Assembly (NCBI GenBank): GCA_944363785.1
Contig: CALVVF010000013.1
Location: forward strand, 1 to 48,476
From: an uncultured Bacilli bacterium
Lineage (GTDB): Bacteria > Bacillota_I > Bacilli_A > RF39 > UBA660
Length of the DNA: 48,476 bases
Direction of reading: 5' to 3'
Every line of letters begins with the position of its first letter. Within the stretch, counting starts at the first letter, position 1. The notes beneath the pieces were generated by a model. The model worked only from the letters and a program-made list of their open reading frames with translations, did not search any database and was not told the origin of the DNA. This document shows positions 17,580 to 26,626 of this stretch, piece after piece. The position numbers and the translations under genes were made by a program.

Positions 17580-19673
17580 GTGAAAAGGAAACGATATTTT
17601 TTAATAGTGCTTATTTTATTAGGCATTGTTTTTTTAGTGACTGGATTAAGCTATGCTTACTTTATCGCAGCAGCGAATTCAGAGGAACAAGTAGTAAAAT
17701 CAGGAGTATTAGAATTAACTTATCATACAGGACAAGATATTTCTACAGAAGGGATGTTTCCAACAACAGAAGAGAATGCTTCGACACATAAGTTTACTGT
17801 AGAAAATACCGGGACACTTGATGCACACTATAATATTAGTTTTATTGATATCGCTTTAACAAAAGGCGGAATGGATGTTACTTCGTTTAATTTAAAATGG
17901 GCATTATATCTAGCGGATAGTGATTATACAGAAGGAGACCCTGTTAAAGAAGGTAGTTTTTCTCCTAGTTCGGGTTACGTAAGTGGTGATGATGAATTCG
18001 TTATCAAAACGAATATGATTTTAGCACCTGAAGAAAAACAAAGTTTTATTCTAAAAGTATGGTTAGAAGAAACAGGTAAACCACAGAATGAAGATCAAGG
18101 ATTAAATCTCGCAATGAAAATGCAAGTGGATACATTAGATAAACAAGAAACAGCTAGTAAACAAAGTGTAATGAGAGAACGGAATGATCAGTGGTCTAAC
18201 GAAACTTTCTATGAGTATGATAATTCGATTACAAAAATAGTATTCCAAAATAAAATGAACCCTATTCCTGAAGCTGCTTACAGTTGGGATGTATCAGAGA
18301 ATAATGATGGCAACTGCATGGCTTACTTAGTTTCAAATGGTGAAGAAACAGATCCAACTTATACTTTATATATTCAGGGAAATGATGAAATTTATTTATC
18401 GAGTGGACGTTATATGCTTTTTCGTTTTTCTAGTTTAGAAACTATTGAAGGTATGGAATACGTAAAAGGTAGTCAAATGACAGATATGAGTGATATGTTT
18501 GAAGAATGTTCTTTAACAAGTTTAGATTTAAGTCACTTAGGCACTAATCAAGTAAAAAGCATGGAAAGAATGTTTAGTGAATGTAATGAATTAGTCAGTT
18601 TGAATTTAGATAATTTTGATACTAGTCATGTAACGGATATGAGTTATATGTTTATTGGATGTTATAATTTACTTGGTTTAGATGTAAGTAGTTTTAATAC
18701 TTCACAAGTAACAGATATGAGTTATATGTTTTCTGGAAACTCAAATAAGAGTCTTGCACCAGATTCAAAGCTAGCAGAAATTATTGGCTTAGAGAACTTT
18801 GATACTTCACAAGTGACGAATATGAGTGGTATGTTTTCTGAATGCTTTAGCTTAACTAGTTTAGACTTAAGTAGTTTTGATACAAGCAAAGTAACAGATA
18901 TGAGTGAGATGTTTTCAGGTAAAACGACTGATAATTATTATGAACCTTATATGCAATTGACTCAAATTAAAGGAATAGAAAATTTTGACACAAGCCAAGT
19001 AATAAACATGAATTATATGTTTAACCGATGCGGTAGTTTAACAAGTTTAGATTTGAGTCATTTTGATACCTCCCAAGTGACTAGCATGGGAGCTATGTTT
19101 AATCGATGTAGAGGTCTATCCTATTTGAATGTGAATAGCTTTGACACCTCCCAAGTGATTGATATGAGAATGATGTTTGCTGGCTGTAGTAGTTTAATCA
19201 ACCTAGATGTAAGTCATCTTAATACTTCAAAAGTTGTAGATATGTGGAGAATGTTTGCTGAGTGTAGTAGCTTAACCAGTTTAGATGTGAGTCATCTTGA
19301 TACCTCGCAAGTAACGAATATGAATGAGATGTTCAATGACTGCAGTAGTTTAACCAGTCTAAATGTAAGTAATTTTGATACCTCGAAAGTGAAGGATATG
19401 ATGTTGATGTTCGCTGATTGCAGTAAATTAACCAGTCTAGATGTAAGCAATTTTGACACTTCCCAAGTGACGAATATGTGGTGGATGTTTGCTGGTTGTA
19501 GGAGTTTAATAAATTTAGATTTTCGAAATGCTACTTTTACCACAGTAACTTCTTACAGTGATATGTTTAGTAGTGTCCCATCCACTATCCAAATTATCGT
19601 AAAAGATACTACCGCTCAATCATGGATGCAAGAAAGATTAGGTAGTGGTAAAGGTACTGTCATTATCGCATAA
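17580..19673 (+). CDS. BspA-like surface protein with DUF285 repeats
   Basis: A 697-residue exported protein. An N-terminal signal or anchor helix (about 5-30, ending SYAYFIAA) precedes a beta-rich region (about 35-170; SGVLELTYHTG) like those of TasA/camelysin-type exported proteins. From about residue 300 run roughly thirteen 26-residue DUF285 repeats (consensus MFxxCxSLTSLDLSxFDTSQVTDM), some with inserts. This Mycoplasma-type leucine-rich repeat family is used in adhesion and host contact. The protein ends without LPXTG or another anchor. GTG start behind AAGGGGTG. Confidence 0.9.
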   Translation: MKRKRYFLIVLILLGIVFLVTGLSYAYFIAAANSEEQVVKSGVLELTYHTGQDISTEGMFPTTEENASTHKFTVENTGTLDAHYNISFIDIALTKGGMDVTSFNLKWALYLADSDYTEGDPVKEGSFSPSSGYVSGDDEFVIKTNMILAPEEKQSFILKVWLEETGKPQNEDQGLNLAMKMQVDTLDKQETASKQSVMRERNDQWSNETFYEYDNSITKIVFQNKMNPIPEAAYSWDVSENNDGNCMAYLVSNGEETDPTYTLYIQGNDEIYLSSGRYMLFRFSSLETIEGMEYVKGSQMTDMSDMFEECSLTSLDLSHLGTNQVKSMERMFSECNELVSLNLDNFDTSHVTDMSYMFIGCYNLLGLDVSSFNTSQVTDMSYMFSGNSNKSLAPDSKLAEIIGLENFDTSQVTNMSGMFSECFSLTSLDLSSFDTSKVTDMSEMFSGKTTDNYYEPYMQLTQIKGIENFDTSQVINMNYMFNRCGSLTSLDLSHFDTSQVTSMGAMFNRCRGLSYLNVNSFDTSQVIDMRMMFAGCSSLINLDVSHLNTSKVVDMWRMFAECSSLTSLDVSHLDTSQVTNMNEMFNDCSSLTSLNVSNFDTSKVKDMMLMFADCSKLTSLDVSNFDTSQVTNMWWMFAGCRSLINLDFRNATFTTVTSYSDMFSSVPSTIQIIVKDTTAQSWMQERLGSGKGTVIIA
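18470..19560 (+). repeat. DUF285-coding repeats
   Basis: About thirteen diverged copies of a roughly 78-base unit. Identical cores such as TTTGATACTTCACAAGTGAC recur, so recombination could change the repeat number. Confidence 0.8.
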
Positions 19674-19688
19674 TATCTTAATCTAATT

Positions 19689-19729
19689 ACAATACTTATT
19701 GTTAAGTCTGACAATAAGTATTGTTTTTT
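19689..19729 (+). terminator. Strong intrinsic terminator
   Basis: A perfect 14-bp stem (19689-19702 with 19711-19724), an 8-base loop and six T residues. Confidence 0.93.
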
Positions 19730-19797
19730 CTATCCAAAAGCCAAAACATGGTATATAATAGGAGTATAGTAGGCTTTACTATTTTGGAGGTGGGAAC

Positions 19798-19827
19798 ATG
19801 AGAATAAGTGTTTGGTCAAAACAATAA
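19798..19827 (+). CDS. Possible leader peptide of the ABC-F gene
   Basis: A nine-codon frame (MRISVWSKQ) with a very strong ribosome binding site (GGAGGTGGG, 19786-19794). It sits behind a probable promoter (TGG-TATATA at 19749-19757) and a 6-bp hairpin (19766-19771 with 19777-19782), 21 bases before the ABC-F gene. ABC-F antibiotic-resistance genes are often controlled by leader peptides that sense stalled ribosomes. Inferred from position and signal strength. Confidence 0.45.
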   Translation: MRISVWSKQ

Positions 19828-19848
19828 CATTGAAGAAAGGATGAGATA

Positions 19849-21366
19849 ATGTTAGAAGCAAGTCATATTACAATTACTATTGGTACAAAAACTTTAATTG
19901 ATGACTTGAATTTAGTGCTAAATCCTAAAGATAAAATTGCGATTATTGGCGAAGAAGGGGATGGCAAATCCACCTTATTGAAATGCCTTTTGGGAGAATG
20001 CGATTATGCAACTTGTCGAGGAGAAATTAAAACGAAAGGAAATAGAATTGGTTACTTAGCACAGTTTTTATCTCCAGAAGAAAAAAACTTGGCGGTAAGA
20101 GAATATTTATTTAAAAATGAAGAAGAGTACTATGAAAAAATAAATCACTTTTATTCTTTATTAAAACAGTTAAACTTAACCGATGATATTTTAAATCAGT
20201 CCCTCACTTTCCTTTCTGGAGGAGAGTGTGTGAAAATCCGTTTATTAAAATTATTACTAGATGAATATGATATTTTATTTTTAGATGAACCAACTAATGA
20301 TTTAGATATTCCAACTCTTATTTGGTTAGAAAATTTCATCAATCAGGTAAATCTACCAATTCTTTATATCTCTCATGATGAAACATTATTAGAAAATACA
20401 GCTAATGGAATTCTTCATCTTGAACAGATTCAAAGAAAAACAAAACCACGTCATACCTTTATTCATATTAGTTATAAAGAGTATGTAAAAAATAGACTAA
20501 ACCAATTAAATCATCAAGAAAAACAAGCAAAATTTGAAGAAAAAGAACAAAAAAAACGTCTAGAAAAACTAGATCAAATCATGAAAAAAGTAGAGTATCA
20601 ACAAAATACCATTAGTCGTAGTGATCCTCATGGGGCTAGACTCTTAAAAAAGAAAATGCATAGTTTAAAATCGCAAGAGAAAAAATTTATTCAACTTACT
20701 TTAACAGAATATCCAGATGTAGAAGAAAGTATTCAACTATTTTTTAATAAAGTAAATGTTCCTAATCAGAAAACAATAATTGATCTAAAGAATATGGAAT
20801 TAAAAGTAAAAGATAAAGTTTTATCCTCAAATATTAATTTAACAGTAACAGGACCCGAACATATTGCGATTATCGGTACAAATGGTTGTGGTAAAACGAC
20901 TTTATTAAAAGAAATAAGAAAAAAATTAAATATGCGTAGTGATCTATCTGTTGGTTATTTCGCACAAAACTACGATGAAGAATTAGAAGAAGATAAAACA
21001 CCGGTAGAATTTTTAACGACAACTTCTGATAAAGAAGAACAAACAAGAATTAGAGCTTATTTAGGTAATCTAAAAATTACTACCGAAGAAATGGAAAGAC
21101 CGATTCGTTTACTTAGTGGGGGTACTAAAGCTAAAATACAACTTCTTAAACTACTGTTACAACAAAACAATGTATTATTACTCGATGAAGTAACAAGAAA
21201 CTTAAGTCCGCTTTCTAATCCTGTTATCCGTCAATCTCTTACTAAGTTTCAAGGAACGATTATCAGTATTTCTCACGATCGAAAATTTTTAAGAGAAGTC
21301 TGTAATCGGTATTATGTTTTATCACAAAATGGACTAAAAGAAATAAATGACTTAGAAGACGCATAA
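19849..21366 (+). CDS. ABC-F ATPase (ribosome protection or translation factor type)
   Basis: A 505-residue protein with two ABC domains and no membrane segment. Domain 1: GEEGDGKSTLL (unusual Walker A, though Lys-Ser is kept), LSGGECVKIRL, LDEPTNDLDIP. A charged coiled linker (about 210-285) corresponds to the P-site tRNA interaction motif. Domain 2: GTNGCGKTTLL, LSGGTKAKIQLL, LLLDEVTRNLSP, where the usual Pro of DEPT is Val. The second Walker B resembles the DEPTRN form of antibiotic-resistance ABC-F proteins (Lsa/Vga-like group). It acts on the 70S ribosome. Resistance is not proven by sequence. Ribosome binding site AAAGGATGAG. Confidence 0.9.
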   Translation: MLEASHITITIGTKTLIDDLNLVLNPKDKIAIIGEEGDGKSTLLKCLLGECDYATCRGEIKTKGNRIGYLAQFLSPEEKNLAVREYLFKNEEEYYEKINHFYSLLKQLNLTDDILNQSLTFLSGGECVKIRLLKLLLDEYDILFLDEPTNDLDIPTLIWLENFINQVNLPILYISHDETLLENTANGILHLEQIQRKTKPRHTFIHISYKEYVKNRLNQLNHQEKQAKFEEKEQKKRLEKLDQIMKKVEYQQNTISRSDPHGARLLKKKMHSLKSQEKKFIQLTLTEYPDVEESIQLFFNKVNVPNQKTIIDLKNMELKVKDKVLSSNINLTVTGPEHIAIIGTNGCGKTTLLKEIRKKLNMRSDLSVGYFAQNYDEELEEDKTPVEFLTTTSDKEEQTRIRAYLGNLKITTEEMERPIRLLSGGTKAKIQLLKLLLQQNNVLLLDEVTRNLSPLSNPVIRQSLTKFQGTIISISHDRKFLREVCNRYYVLSQNGLKEINDLEDA

Positions 21367-21390
21367 AATAGAAAAAAAGGAGAGAAAAAA

Positions 21391-21636
21391 ATGATTTATC
21401 GAATCTATAAAACGGCTAATATGGGACCGAAAGAATTAGGAAAGAAAGAGGAAATTAAAGAAGTAGTTCAATTGATTGACGAGGATATAAAAAAAGAACC
21501 ATCAGGAACTTATATGGTTATTGAACATAACCCAGAAGAAAAAAGTGATAATATTTATAGGATGATAGCTAATGTTCAAGATTTAGAAGTGTGGCACCAA
21601 GAAATTGCTGAACAAGAAAAAACAAGACAAAGATAA
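21391..21636 (+). CDS. Small hypothetical protein
   Basis: An 81-residue acidic soluble protein (VVQLIDEDIKKEPSGTYMVIEHNPEE) with a clear AAGGAG ribosome binding site. I do not recognise it. It is probably co-transcribed with the ABC-F gene 24 bases upstream and with the membrane thioredoxin just downstream. Confidence 0.7.
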   Translation: MIYRIYKTANMGPKELGKKEEIKEVVQLIDEDIKKEPSGTYMVIEHNPEEKSDNIYRMIANVQDLEVWHQEIAEQEKTRQR

Positions 21637-21652
21637 AAGACAATATAGAAAG

Positions 21653-22090
21653 ATGAGATGTAACAATGAACAAAAAATAGTCATGATAATAAGTGTAATT
21701 CTCATTATCCTACTCAGTATTTTGATTATATTTCTAGTTTTTAAAAGAAATCGTTATCAGGAAGTTAATGTTTATCTATTTTCAGGAGAAACTTGTCCTG
21801 TTTGTAAAAAAGCTAGAACATATTTACAAGAATTAGATCAAAAGTTTGACAATAAAATAAATTTGATCGAATTAGAAGTATGGTACAATGAAGAAAATAG
21901 AACAAATATGGATAAAGTATCCCAAGCATTAGGAGATACTTTATCCGGTGTTCCTTATATTATTGTAGGAGAAGAAAGCTTTGTTGGTTTTTCAGATACG
22001 ATTAGTGAAAAACTAGAAGTAGCTATTGAAACAGAAATGAAAAAGGAAAATCCACAAGATATTGTAGCTCCTATTATAGAAAAGAAATAA
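21653..22090 (+). CDS. Membrane-anchored thioredoxin-like protein
   Basis: A 145-residue protein if read from ATG 21653. One N-terminal helix (about 9-31) is followed by an outward thioredoxin fold with the redox pair CPVC in VYLFSGETCPVCKKA and the cis-Pro region SGVPYIIVG. Probably a thiol-disulfide exchanger at the membrane. The start is uncertain: no strong ribosome binding site precedes it, and an in-frame TTG (21605) lies in the preceding gene. A related protein with the same fold but a C-terminal anchor is encoded at 35386. Confidence 0.82.
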   Translation: MRCNNEQKIVMIISVILIILLSILIIFLVFKRNRYQEVNVYLFSGETCPVCKKARTYLQELDQKFDNKINLIELEVWYNEENRTNMDKVSQALGDTLSGVPYIIVGEESFVGFSDTISEKLEVAIETEMKKENPQDIVAPIIEKK

Positions 22091-22131
22091 TATAAGAAAG
22101 AATAAAATTGTAAAATTTGACAAAAAATAAG

Positions 22132-22176
22132 AAAAGAAGAAATAGAAAAATAAAATTCTATCTTCTTTTTCTTTTG
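22132..22176 (+). terminator. Intrinsic terminator
   Basis: AAAAGAAGA-TAGAA (two bulged A) pairs with TTCTA-TCTTCTTTT around an A/T loop, followed by TTCTTTT. Confidence 0.65.
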
Positions 22177-22216
22177 AATTCGATATAATGAATTTATCAT
22201 AGAAAGGGAAAAAAGA

Positions 22217-23848
22217 ATGAAAAAGAGGTCTCATGTGATTATCATTTTAGGAATAATTACTATAGCTGGTATTTTAATGCTTCCTATGTTTATGAATACG
22301 TATCATATTGGTCATGATACTGAGTTTCATATCACAAATATACTAGCTATCCAAGAACAGATTCTAGAAAATAAAATACCTACTAGTCCAATATCTCCTC
22401 ATATTGCTAATGACTTAGGATATGGGACACGTCTATTTTATCCACCTTTAGCTCATACACTTACGGCTTATTTATCCGCCTTAGTTTTTAATGGAGATGT
22501 TTTACTCAGTATAAAAGTAATACACTTTTTTCTTTTAGCTTTATCAGGAATAACTATGTATGAAGCAAGTTACCGTTTTACTAAGAGTAAAAAAGTGGCT
22601 TTTTTTGCTAGTATTATTTATATGACTTTTCCGTATCATCTTTCAGATATCTATATTCGAGATGCTTTAGCGGAATGTGCAGTATTTGTCTTTTTACCGA
22701 TGATTATCTCCAGTATTCATGGTCTTTTTTATCAAGATAAAAAACACTTCTATTTATTTTTTATCCTTGGATATAGTTGTGGTATATTATCTCATTTAAC
22801 TATGATGATTTATTTTACTATTTTTCTATCTATTTTTTTACTTATTTCTTATCGTCAAGTTTTTAAAAAGAAGTTTATTATTCCTTTTAGTATTGCTTCA
22901 GGTTTAGTTTTACTGATTACTTCCTTCTTCTGGATAGGATTATTAACACAAAAATTAGGAAGTGAATATGCTGTATTTTATCCATCTATAATGGCTAAAA
23001 GAATAGCTACTTCTGGTTTATGGCCACTGGATTATATCAATTGTTTTCAATCGATATTTATTCATGATGTAGAATATTATTTTTATCCTATCGTTATCGT
23101 CTTATTATATCTAACACTAAGAAAATATAAAAAAGAATCTTTTCCCTATATGAAAAATTTTATTCTAATAGGAATACTAACCATAATCTTATCTTTAGAA
23201 ATTATTCCTTGGAAATATGCTCCTGATTGTTTAAAGACAATTCAGTTTCCATGGCGGTTACTTACCTTTAGTGGTTTAATGATCAGTATGGTAGCCCCAT
23301 ATTGTTTAAAAAAGATAAAAGATAAGCGAATTTTTATTTTAACTTTTGCGGCATTACTCATTTCTTGTTATCCAGCTATTCATTTTTCTAGTGATGTGTT
23401 AATGGATATGAATACGATCAAATGGAATAAAGGTATGGGGTGGCAAAAAGAGTATTTAACGGTTAATGCTAAAAATTATTTAGCCCAAAATAAACGAAAA
23501 CAAGAGATTTATTCAGTAGATGACGTAGAAGTAAAAATAATTGAAAATCAAGTTCCAGATTTAACTTGGCAAGTAGAAACTAAAGAAAAAGTAACTTTGG
23601 AATTACCAAGAATATATTATAAAGGATATGTAGTTGAAGATAGTAAAGGTAATCAGTATCCATTAAGAGAAAGTAAAAATGGCTTTTTAGAGGTAGAACT
23701 TCCTTCATCAGGGACTTATTCTTTAACTTATCCGGGAACTTTAGGCATGCGAATAGCTAGAAGAGTTTCTGTTTTAACTATTTTGGTTTTATTAGGAAGC
23801 TGGGGGATTATATTAATTAGAGATTGTAGAAGAAAAAAAGTATTTTAG
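22217..23848 (+). CDS. Polytopic membrane protein, GT-C/YfhO-like
   Basis: A 543-residue protein with about ten helices and a C-terminal beta domain (about 420-515). The first outer loop holds GHDTEFHITNI and FYPPLAH, a D/H-containing pattern typical of lipid-linked GT-C glycosyltransferases and of membrane proteins annotated as related to 6-pyruvoyl-tetrahydropterin synthase. RDALAE lies in the next loop. It may add sugars to an envelope polymer or to surface proteins such as the BspA-like one; that link is inference. A TATAAT box at 22184-22189 precedes it. Confidence 0.8.
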   Translation: MKKRSHVIIILGIITIAGILMLPMFMNTYHIGHDTEFHITNILAIQEQILENKIPTSPISPHIANDLGYGTRLFYPPLAHTLTAYLSALVFNGDVLLSIKVIHFFLLALSGITMYEASYRFTKSKKVAFFASIIYMTFPYHLSDIYIRDALAECAVFVFLPMIISSIHGLFYQDKKHFYLFFILGYSCGILSHLTMMIYFTIFLSIFLLISYRQVFKKKFIIPFSIASGLVLLITSFFWIGLLTQKLGSEYAVFYPSIMAKRIATSGLWPLDYINCFQSIFIHDVEYYFYPIVIVLLYLTLRKYKKESFPYMKNFILIGILTIILSLEIIPWKYAPDCLKTIQFPWRLLTFSGLMISMVAPYCLKKIKDKRIFILTFAALLISCYPAIHFSSDVLMDMNTIKWNKGMGWQKEYLTVNAKNYLAQNKRKQEIYSVDDVEVKIIENQVPDLTWQVETKEKVTLELPRIYYKGYVVEDSKGNQYPLRESKNGFLEVELPSSGTYSLTYPGTLGMRIARRVSVLTILVLLGSWGIILIRDCRRKKVF

Positions 23849-23870
23849 TTTCTAGTATTAACCAATGTAA

Positions 23871-23899
23871 AAGGAGTACTTTCTTATTCAGTACTCCTT
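23871..23899. terminator. Shared hairpin between converging genes
   Basis: A perfect 10-bp stem (AAGGAGTACT with AGTACTCCTT) and a 9-base loop. The stop codon of the minus-strand gene lies in the stem. On the minus strand TTTT follows; on the plus strand a T8 run follows 14 bases later. Confidence 0.65.
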
Positions 23900-24626
23900 A
23901 AATAACTATTTTTTTTCGGGAAAAACTAATTTTGATACTATTGATGATTAGTTTAATTCCTACTAAGATAAAGAGTAGGGGGATAATGATCCACCACCTA
24001 AAGGATTCAATCATTTCTTTTAGGGAAAAAGTAAATCCTAGTTGATAGAGGAGGATACTAATTCCCAGAAATAAAAGCGATGCGCCGAAATAAAGGGTAA
24101 ATATATCGAATTTCATTCGATCGAAACAACCTAAAATATTTAAAATGATAAGTACAAAGCTGAAGGAAACAAAGGTAAAAAAGACACCCAATAGGATAAG
24201 AGGACTACTATGATTAGTCTCAATTAGAGTAGCTTCTTCTGGGTGATTAGGGTTATATTGTACTTCTTTGGTACTGTTCATATCGGGCAGATAATTCATA
24301 CCGTAATCTGTTTTTACCGTGTATTGTTTACCATCTACGGTATAGTGATAGAATAATTGATAAGTATATTGAATAATTTCGCCATTTTTTTCATTTCCAC
24401 CATAGATGTCATAATCATAAAAATATCCGGTTGTTGTTTGGGTGTTTTTGGCTTTTTGAAAATTCTCATAAAATTCTTTGATCCCGAAAACTAACATCAA
24501 AATACCACTAACCAATAAAGTCATGACTAGAATACCAGGAATGATCAAATACAGCATATCCGTTACTGATTTATTCTTTTTGGTTATTAACTCTTTGAGA
24601 TCTATAATTTTTCCTCTTCTATACAT
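23898..24626 (-). CDS. DUF3592 membrane protein
   Basis: A 242-residue protein: a helix at about 25-50, an outer or lumenal beta segment (about 60-140; GYFYDYDIYG, YHYTVDGKQYTVKTDYG, VQYNPNHPEEATL) and three or four C-terminal helices. The beta part is the DUF3592 signature (structure unknown to me). It is a close paralogue of the protein at 30393-31421; the two share the order of helices and the IIIPLLFILVG segment. Ribosome binding site GAGGTGA. Function unknown. Confidence 0.88.
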   Translation of the reverse strand: MYRRGKIIDLKELITKKNKSVTDMLYLIIPGILVMTLLVSGILMLVFGIKEFYENFQKAKNTQTTTGYFYDYDIYGGNEKNGEIIQYTYQLFYHYTVDGKQYTVKTDYGMNYLPDMNSTKEVQYNPNHPEEATLIETNHSSPLILLGVFFTFVSFSFVLIILNILGCFDRMKFDIFTLYFGASLLFLGISILLYQLGFTFSLKEMIESFRWWIIIPLLFILVGIKLIINSIKISFSRKKIVI

Positions 24627-24724
24627 GATTTCACCTCATTATTCACTTATGACTATAGTTTAAATTTCTTCATAGGAGTTTCTTGATGATTTCATTGGTT
24701 ATGCTTTTTATTGTTTTTCTTTCT

Positions 24725-25009
24725 TTATACGGTTACTTTTAAAATAGAATTGTCTTCTTCAGTAAGAATTTTTTTGGCATAGGAACAATCGGCAATTAAC
24801 TGTTTATTTTCTTTTTGGGCTTTTCTAATAACCGCATCTACTAGTTTTCGCGCAATTTTTTGTCCTTGACAAGCAGGATCTACTTCTGTATGGATGATGT
24901 TCCAAACTCCTTTTTCTGTTTCTATGAATTGACATACTCCAACTAAAGTATGATCTAAGTACGCAGCAGCTTGGTTATGTTCTTTTTCAAAAATAATTTC
25001 GATATTCAT
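24725..25009 (-). CDS. Small GNAT acetyltransferase (YidJ-like)
   Basis: A 94-residue GNAT-fold protein of the short PF14542 type. Seen are TLVGVCQFIE, HTEVDPACQGQKIARKLVDAV (the acetyl-CoA binding turn, with Q-G-Q-K-I-A) and the final CSYAKKIL. The full length is typical of this family. Cytoplasmic; substrate unknown. Ribosome binding site AAAGGAG upstream. Confidence 0.9.
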   Translation of the reverse strand: MNIEIIFEKEHNQAAAYLDHTLVGVCQFIETEKGVWNIIHTEVDPACQGQKIARKLVDAVIRKAQKENKQLIADCSYAKKILTEEDNSILKVTV

Positions 25010-25074
25010 TTGCTTTCTCCTTTTTTATTATTATATCATGAGGATAAGAAAATTTCTTTTAGAAAAAACAGTAA

Positions 25075-25104
25075 AGAAAAAGAGAGTAGGTAACTATTCT
25101 CTTT
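25075..25104 (-). terminator. Terminator of the flavin reductase gene
   Basis: An 11-bp stem (25079-25089 with 25094-25104, one G-U) and loop GTAA. On the minus strand TTTTTCTTT follows. Confidence 0.8.
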
Positions 25105-25115
25105 TGGCATTTCTT

Positions 25116-25682
25116 TTATTTTTTTAGCTTTAAACCGTCTTTGAAAGCCTCTCCAACTCTTTCCCCTATTTTGTAGTAGCCGTGGGTGTAAGGGTCAAAG
25201 CTAATTGCATTAACTAAGGAAACGTCGACATTGCCGTTTACTAGTACTTCTTCATCAGCAGAAACATTGACGATTTTACCAACTACACCACAACCATATT
25301 CATTATCTTGATATTCGATAAATTCACATTCCATACAAATAGGGAATTCATTAACGATTGGGGCATCAACGTTTTCAGACTTTATAGCGGTAAGACCACT
25401 ATTTTTAAATTTATCAGGGGTATTATTTCCAGATACAACGCCAAAATAATCTGCTTCTACGACGTGTTTACTATCGGCAATACTAACGGTAAAAGCTTTT
25501 CTTTCTTTGATGTTTTTTACCGTCTTATGGGTTTCGGTTAGATTTAGAACGATCAAATCTCTTTCTAACATCATGCCCCAAGCAGCATTCATGACATCGA
25601 TACTGTTATCTTCATTATAAGTCGCAATCATCAACACGGGCATGGGAAAGATTGCCTCGGTTGTTTTAATTTTTTTCTTCAT
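25116..25682 (-). CDS. Flavin reductase-like, FMN-binding split barrel
   Basis: A 188-residue flavoredoxin-type protein. The split-barrel pattern is clear: PMPVLMIATYNEDNSIDVMNAAWG at the start, ERKAFTVSIA, DYFGVVSG, and a late His-Gly-Tyr (YTHGYYKIGE). It should bind FMN and move electrons in the cytoplasm, as expected for an anaerobe; the partner is unknown. It stands alone with its own terminator. Ribosome binding site AGAGGAAATG. Confidence 0.9.
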   Translation of the reverse strand: MKKKIKTTEAIFPMPVLMIATYNEDNSIDVMNAAWGMMLERDLIVLNLTETHKTVKNIKERKAFTVSIADSKHVVEADYFGVVSGNNTPDKFKNSGLTAIKSENVDAPIVNEFPICMECEFIEYQDNEYGCGVVGKIVNVSADEEVLVNGNVDVSLVNAISFDPYTHGYYKIGERVGEAFKDGLKLKK

Positions 25683-25734
25683 ATCATTTCCTCTATTTTT
25701 TATTATAGCACATTTATTTTTTTCTACAGGAAGA

Positions 25735-26514
25735 TTATTTTCTTTTGACTAAAACAGGAGAATGGAGGTTACCCATATAATCGGAAAAATAGTCTACTTC
25801 TTCTTGATTTTGAATTTTTTTAAAATATTCATTTAAGTCAGGTTGATTTAAAGGTAGGATAACTTGGTGATACAATTCTTCGATGTTTATCGCATGAGTA
25901 TTTGGATCAATATACTGTTCTAAATCGATGTCTAACCATAAAGATAGAAAAGAGATCATCACTTTGATATTATCGGTATATCTTGAGGCAATATTGATTT
26001 TATTGGCTCTACTATTTGGGCAAATGAGATAACATTGCGGAAATTTATATTCATCACCAGGAAATCTCATATAATCTAAGTCAGTGATGTAGCCATCCCC
26101 TGTAGGGGTAATTAAAAAATTATCTAGATGGATATCTCCTAAGAAAATGGAATTTTGGTGAAGAAATTTTAAAGCTGTATAGATATCCTGACATGCTTTT
26201 TGTTTGGCTTCTGGATGGATATGACTATTTATGGCTTTTCGAAAAGTTTTGGCATTTTGTATATATTCCATACTGTAACCAAAGAAAGTTTCTTCTTTAA
26301 ACAGTTTATCGTAAATTCTAGGTGTGTTAGGAATTGGATGATTGATTTGAAAAGTAATGTTTCGTTCAATTTCTTCTTGAAAAGTATATAGATCACGAAA
26401 TATTTTATAGATTGTTTTCTCGTTTGCGATGTATAGATTTCCTCCGTTATTGTGTGTATCTACAGGTATAGTTAAAAGGGGTAGAGTATTTAAATCTTTT
26501 TCCTCTATATTCAT
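25735..26514 (-). CDS. Protein-kinase-like fold protein
   Basis: A 259-residue protein with kinase-like motifs: NLYIANEKTIYKIF (strand with the candidate ATP Lys), a hinge GYSMEYIQ, catalytic loop FLGDIHLDNFLI and metal site ITDLDYM. The order and spacing match small eukaryotic-like or antibiotic-type kinases, with Asp and Asn of the catalytic loop present. No membrane segment. Substrate unknown. The glycine-rich loop is weak (HNNGGNLY), so a pseudokinase is possible. Confidence 0.8.
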   Translation of the reverse strand: MNIEEKDLNTLPLLTIPVDTHNNGGNLYIANEKTIYKIFRDLYTFQEEIERNITFQINHPIPNTPRIYDKLFKEETFFGYSMEYIQNAKTFRKAINSHIHPEAKQKACQDIYTALKFLHQNSIFLGDIHLDNFLITPTGDGYITDLDYMRFPGDEYKFPQCYLICPNSRANKINIASRYTDNIKVMISFLSLWLDIDLEQYIDPNTHAINIEELYHQVILPLNQPDLNEYFKKIQNQEEVDYFSDYMGNLHSPVLVKRK

Positions 26515-26577
26515 ATTTTCACATGACCTCCCATCTTTATAGAATACTCGTTATTATACCACATTTTTCATCATAAT

Positions 26578-26610
26578 AAAAAGTCAACTTTAAGAGCCAC
26601 TAAAGTTGAC
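26578..26610 (-). terminator. Terminator of the DUF5301-like gene
   Basis: A perfect 10-bp stem (GTCAACTTTA/TAAAGTTGAC) with an 8-base loop; TTTTT follows on the minus strand. Confidence 0.85.
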
Positions 26611-26626
26611 AAGTACTTATATAATT

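Noticed and set aside
19292-19543. Minus-strand frame inside the DUF285 gene
   Set aside because: A shadow of the repeats: no ribosome binding site, and the peptide mirrors the repeated coding strand.
21605-21652. TTG 21605 as the start of the membrane thioredoxin
   Set aside because: It lies inside the preceding gene without a ribosome binding site; ATG 21653 keeps the whole helix and fold, though its own signal is weak.
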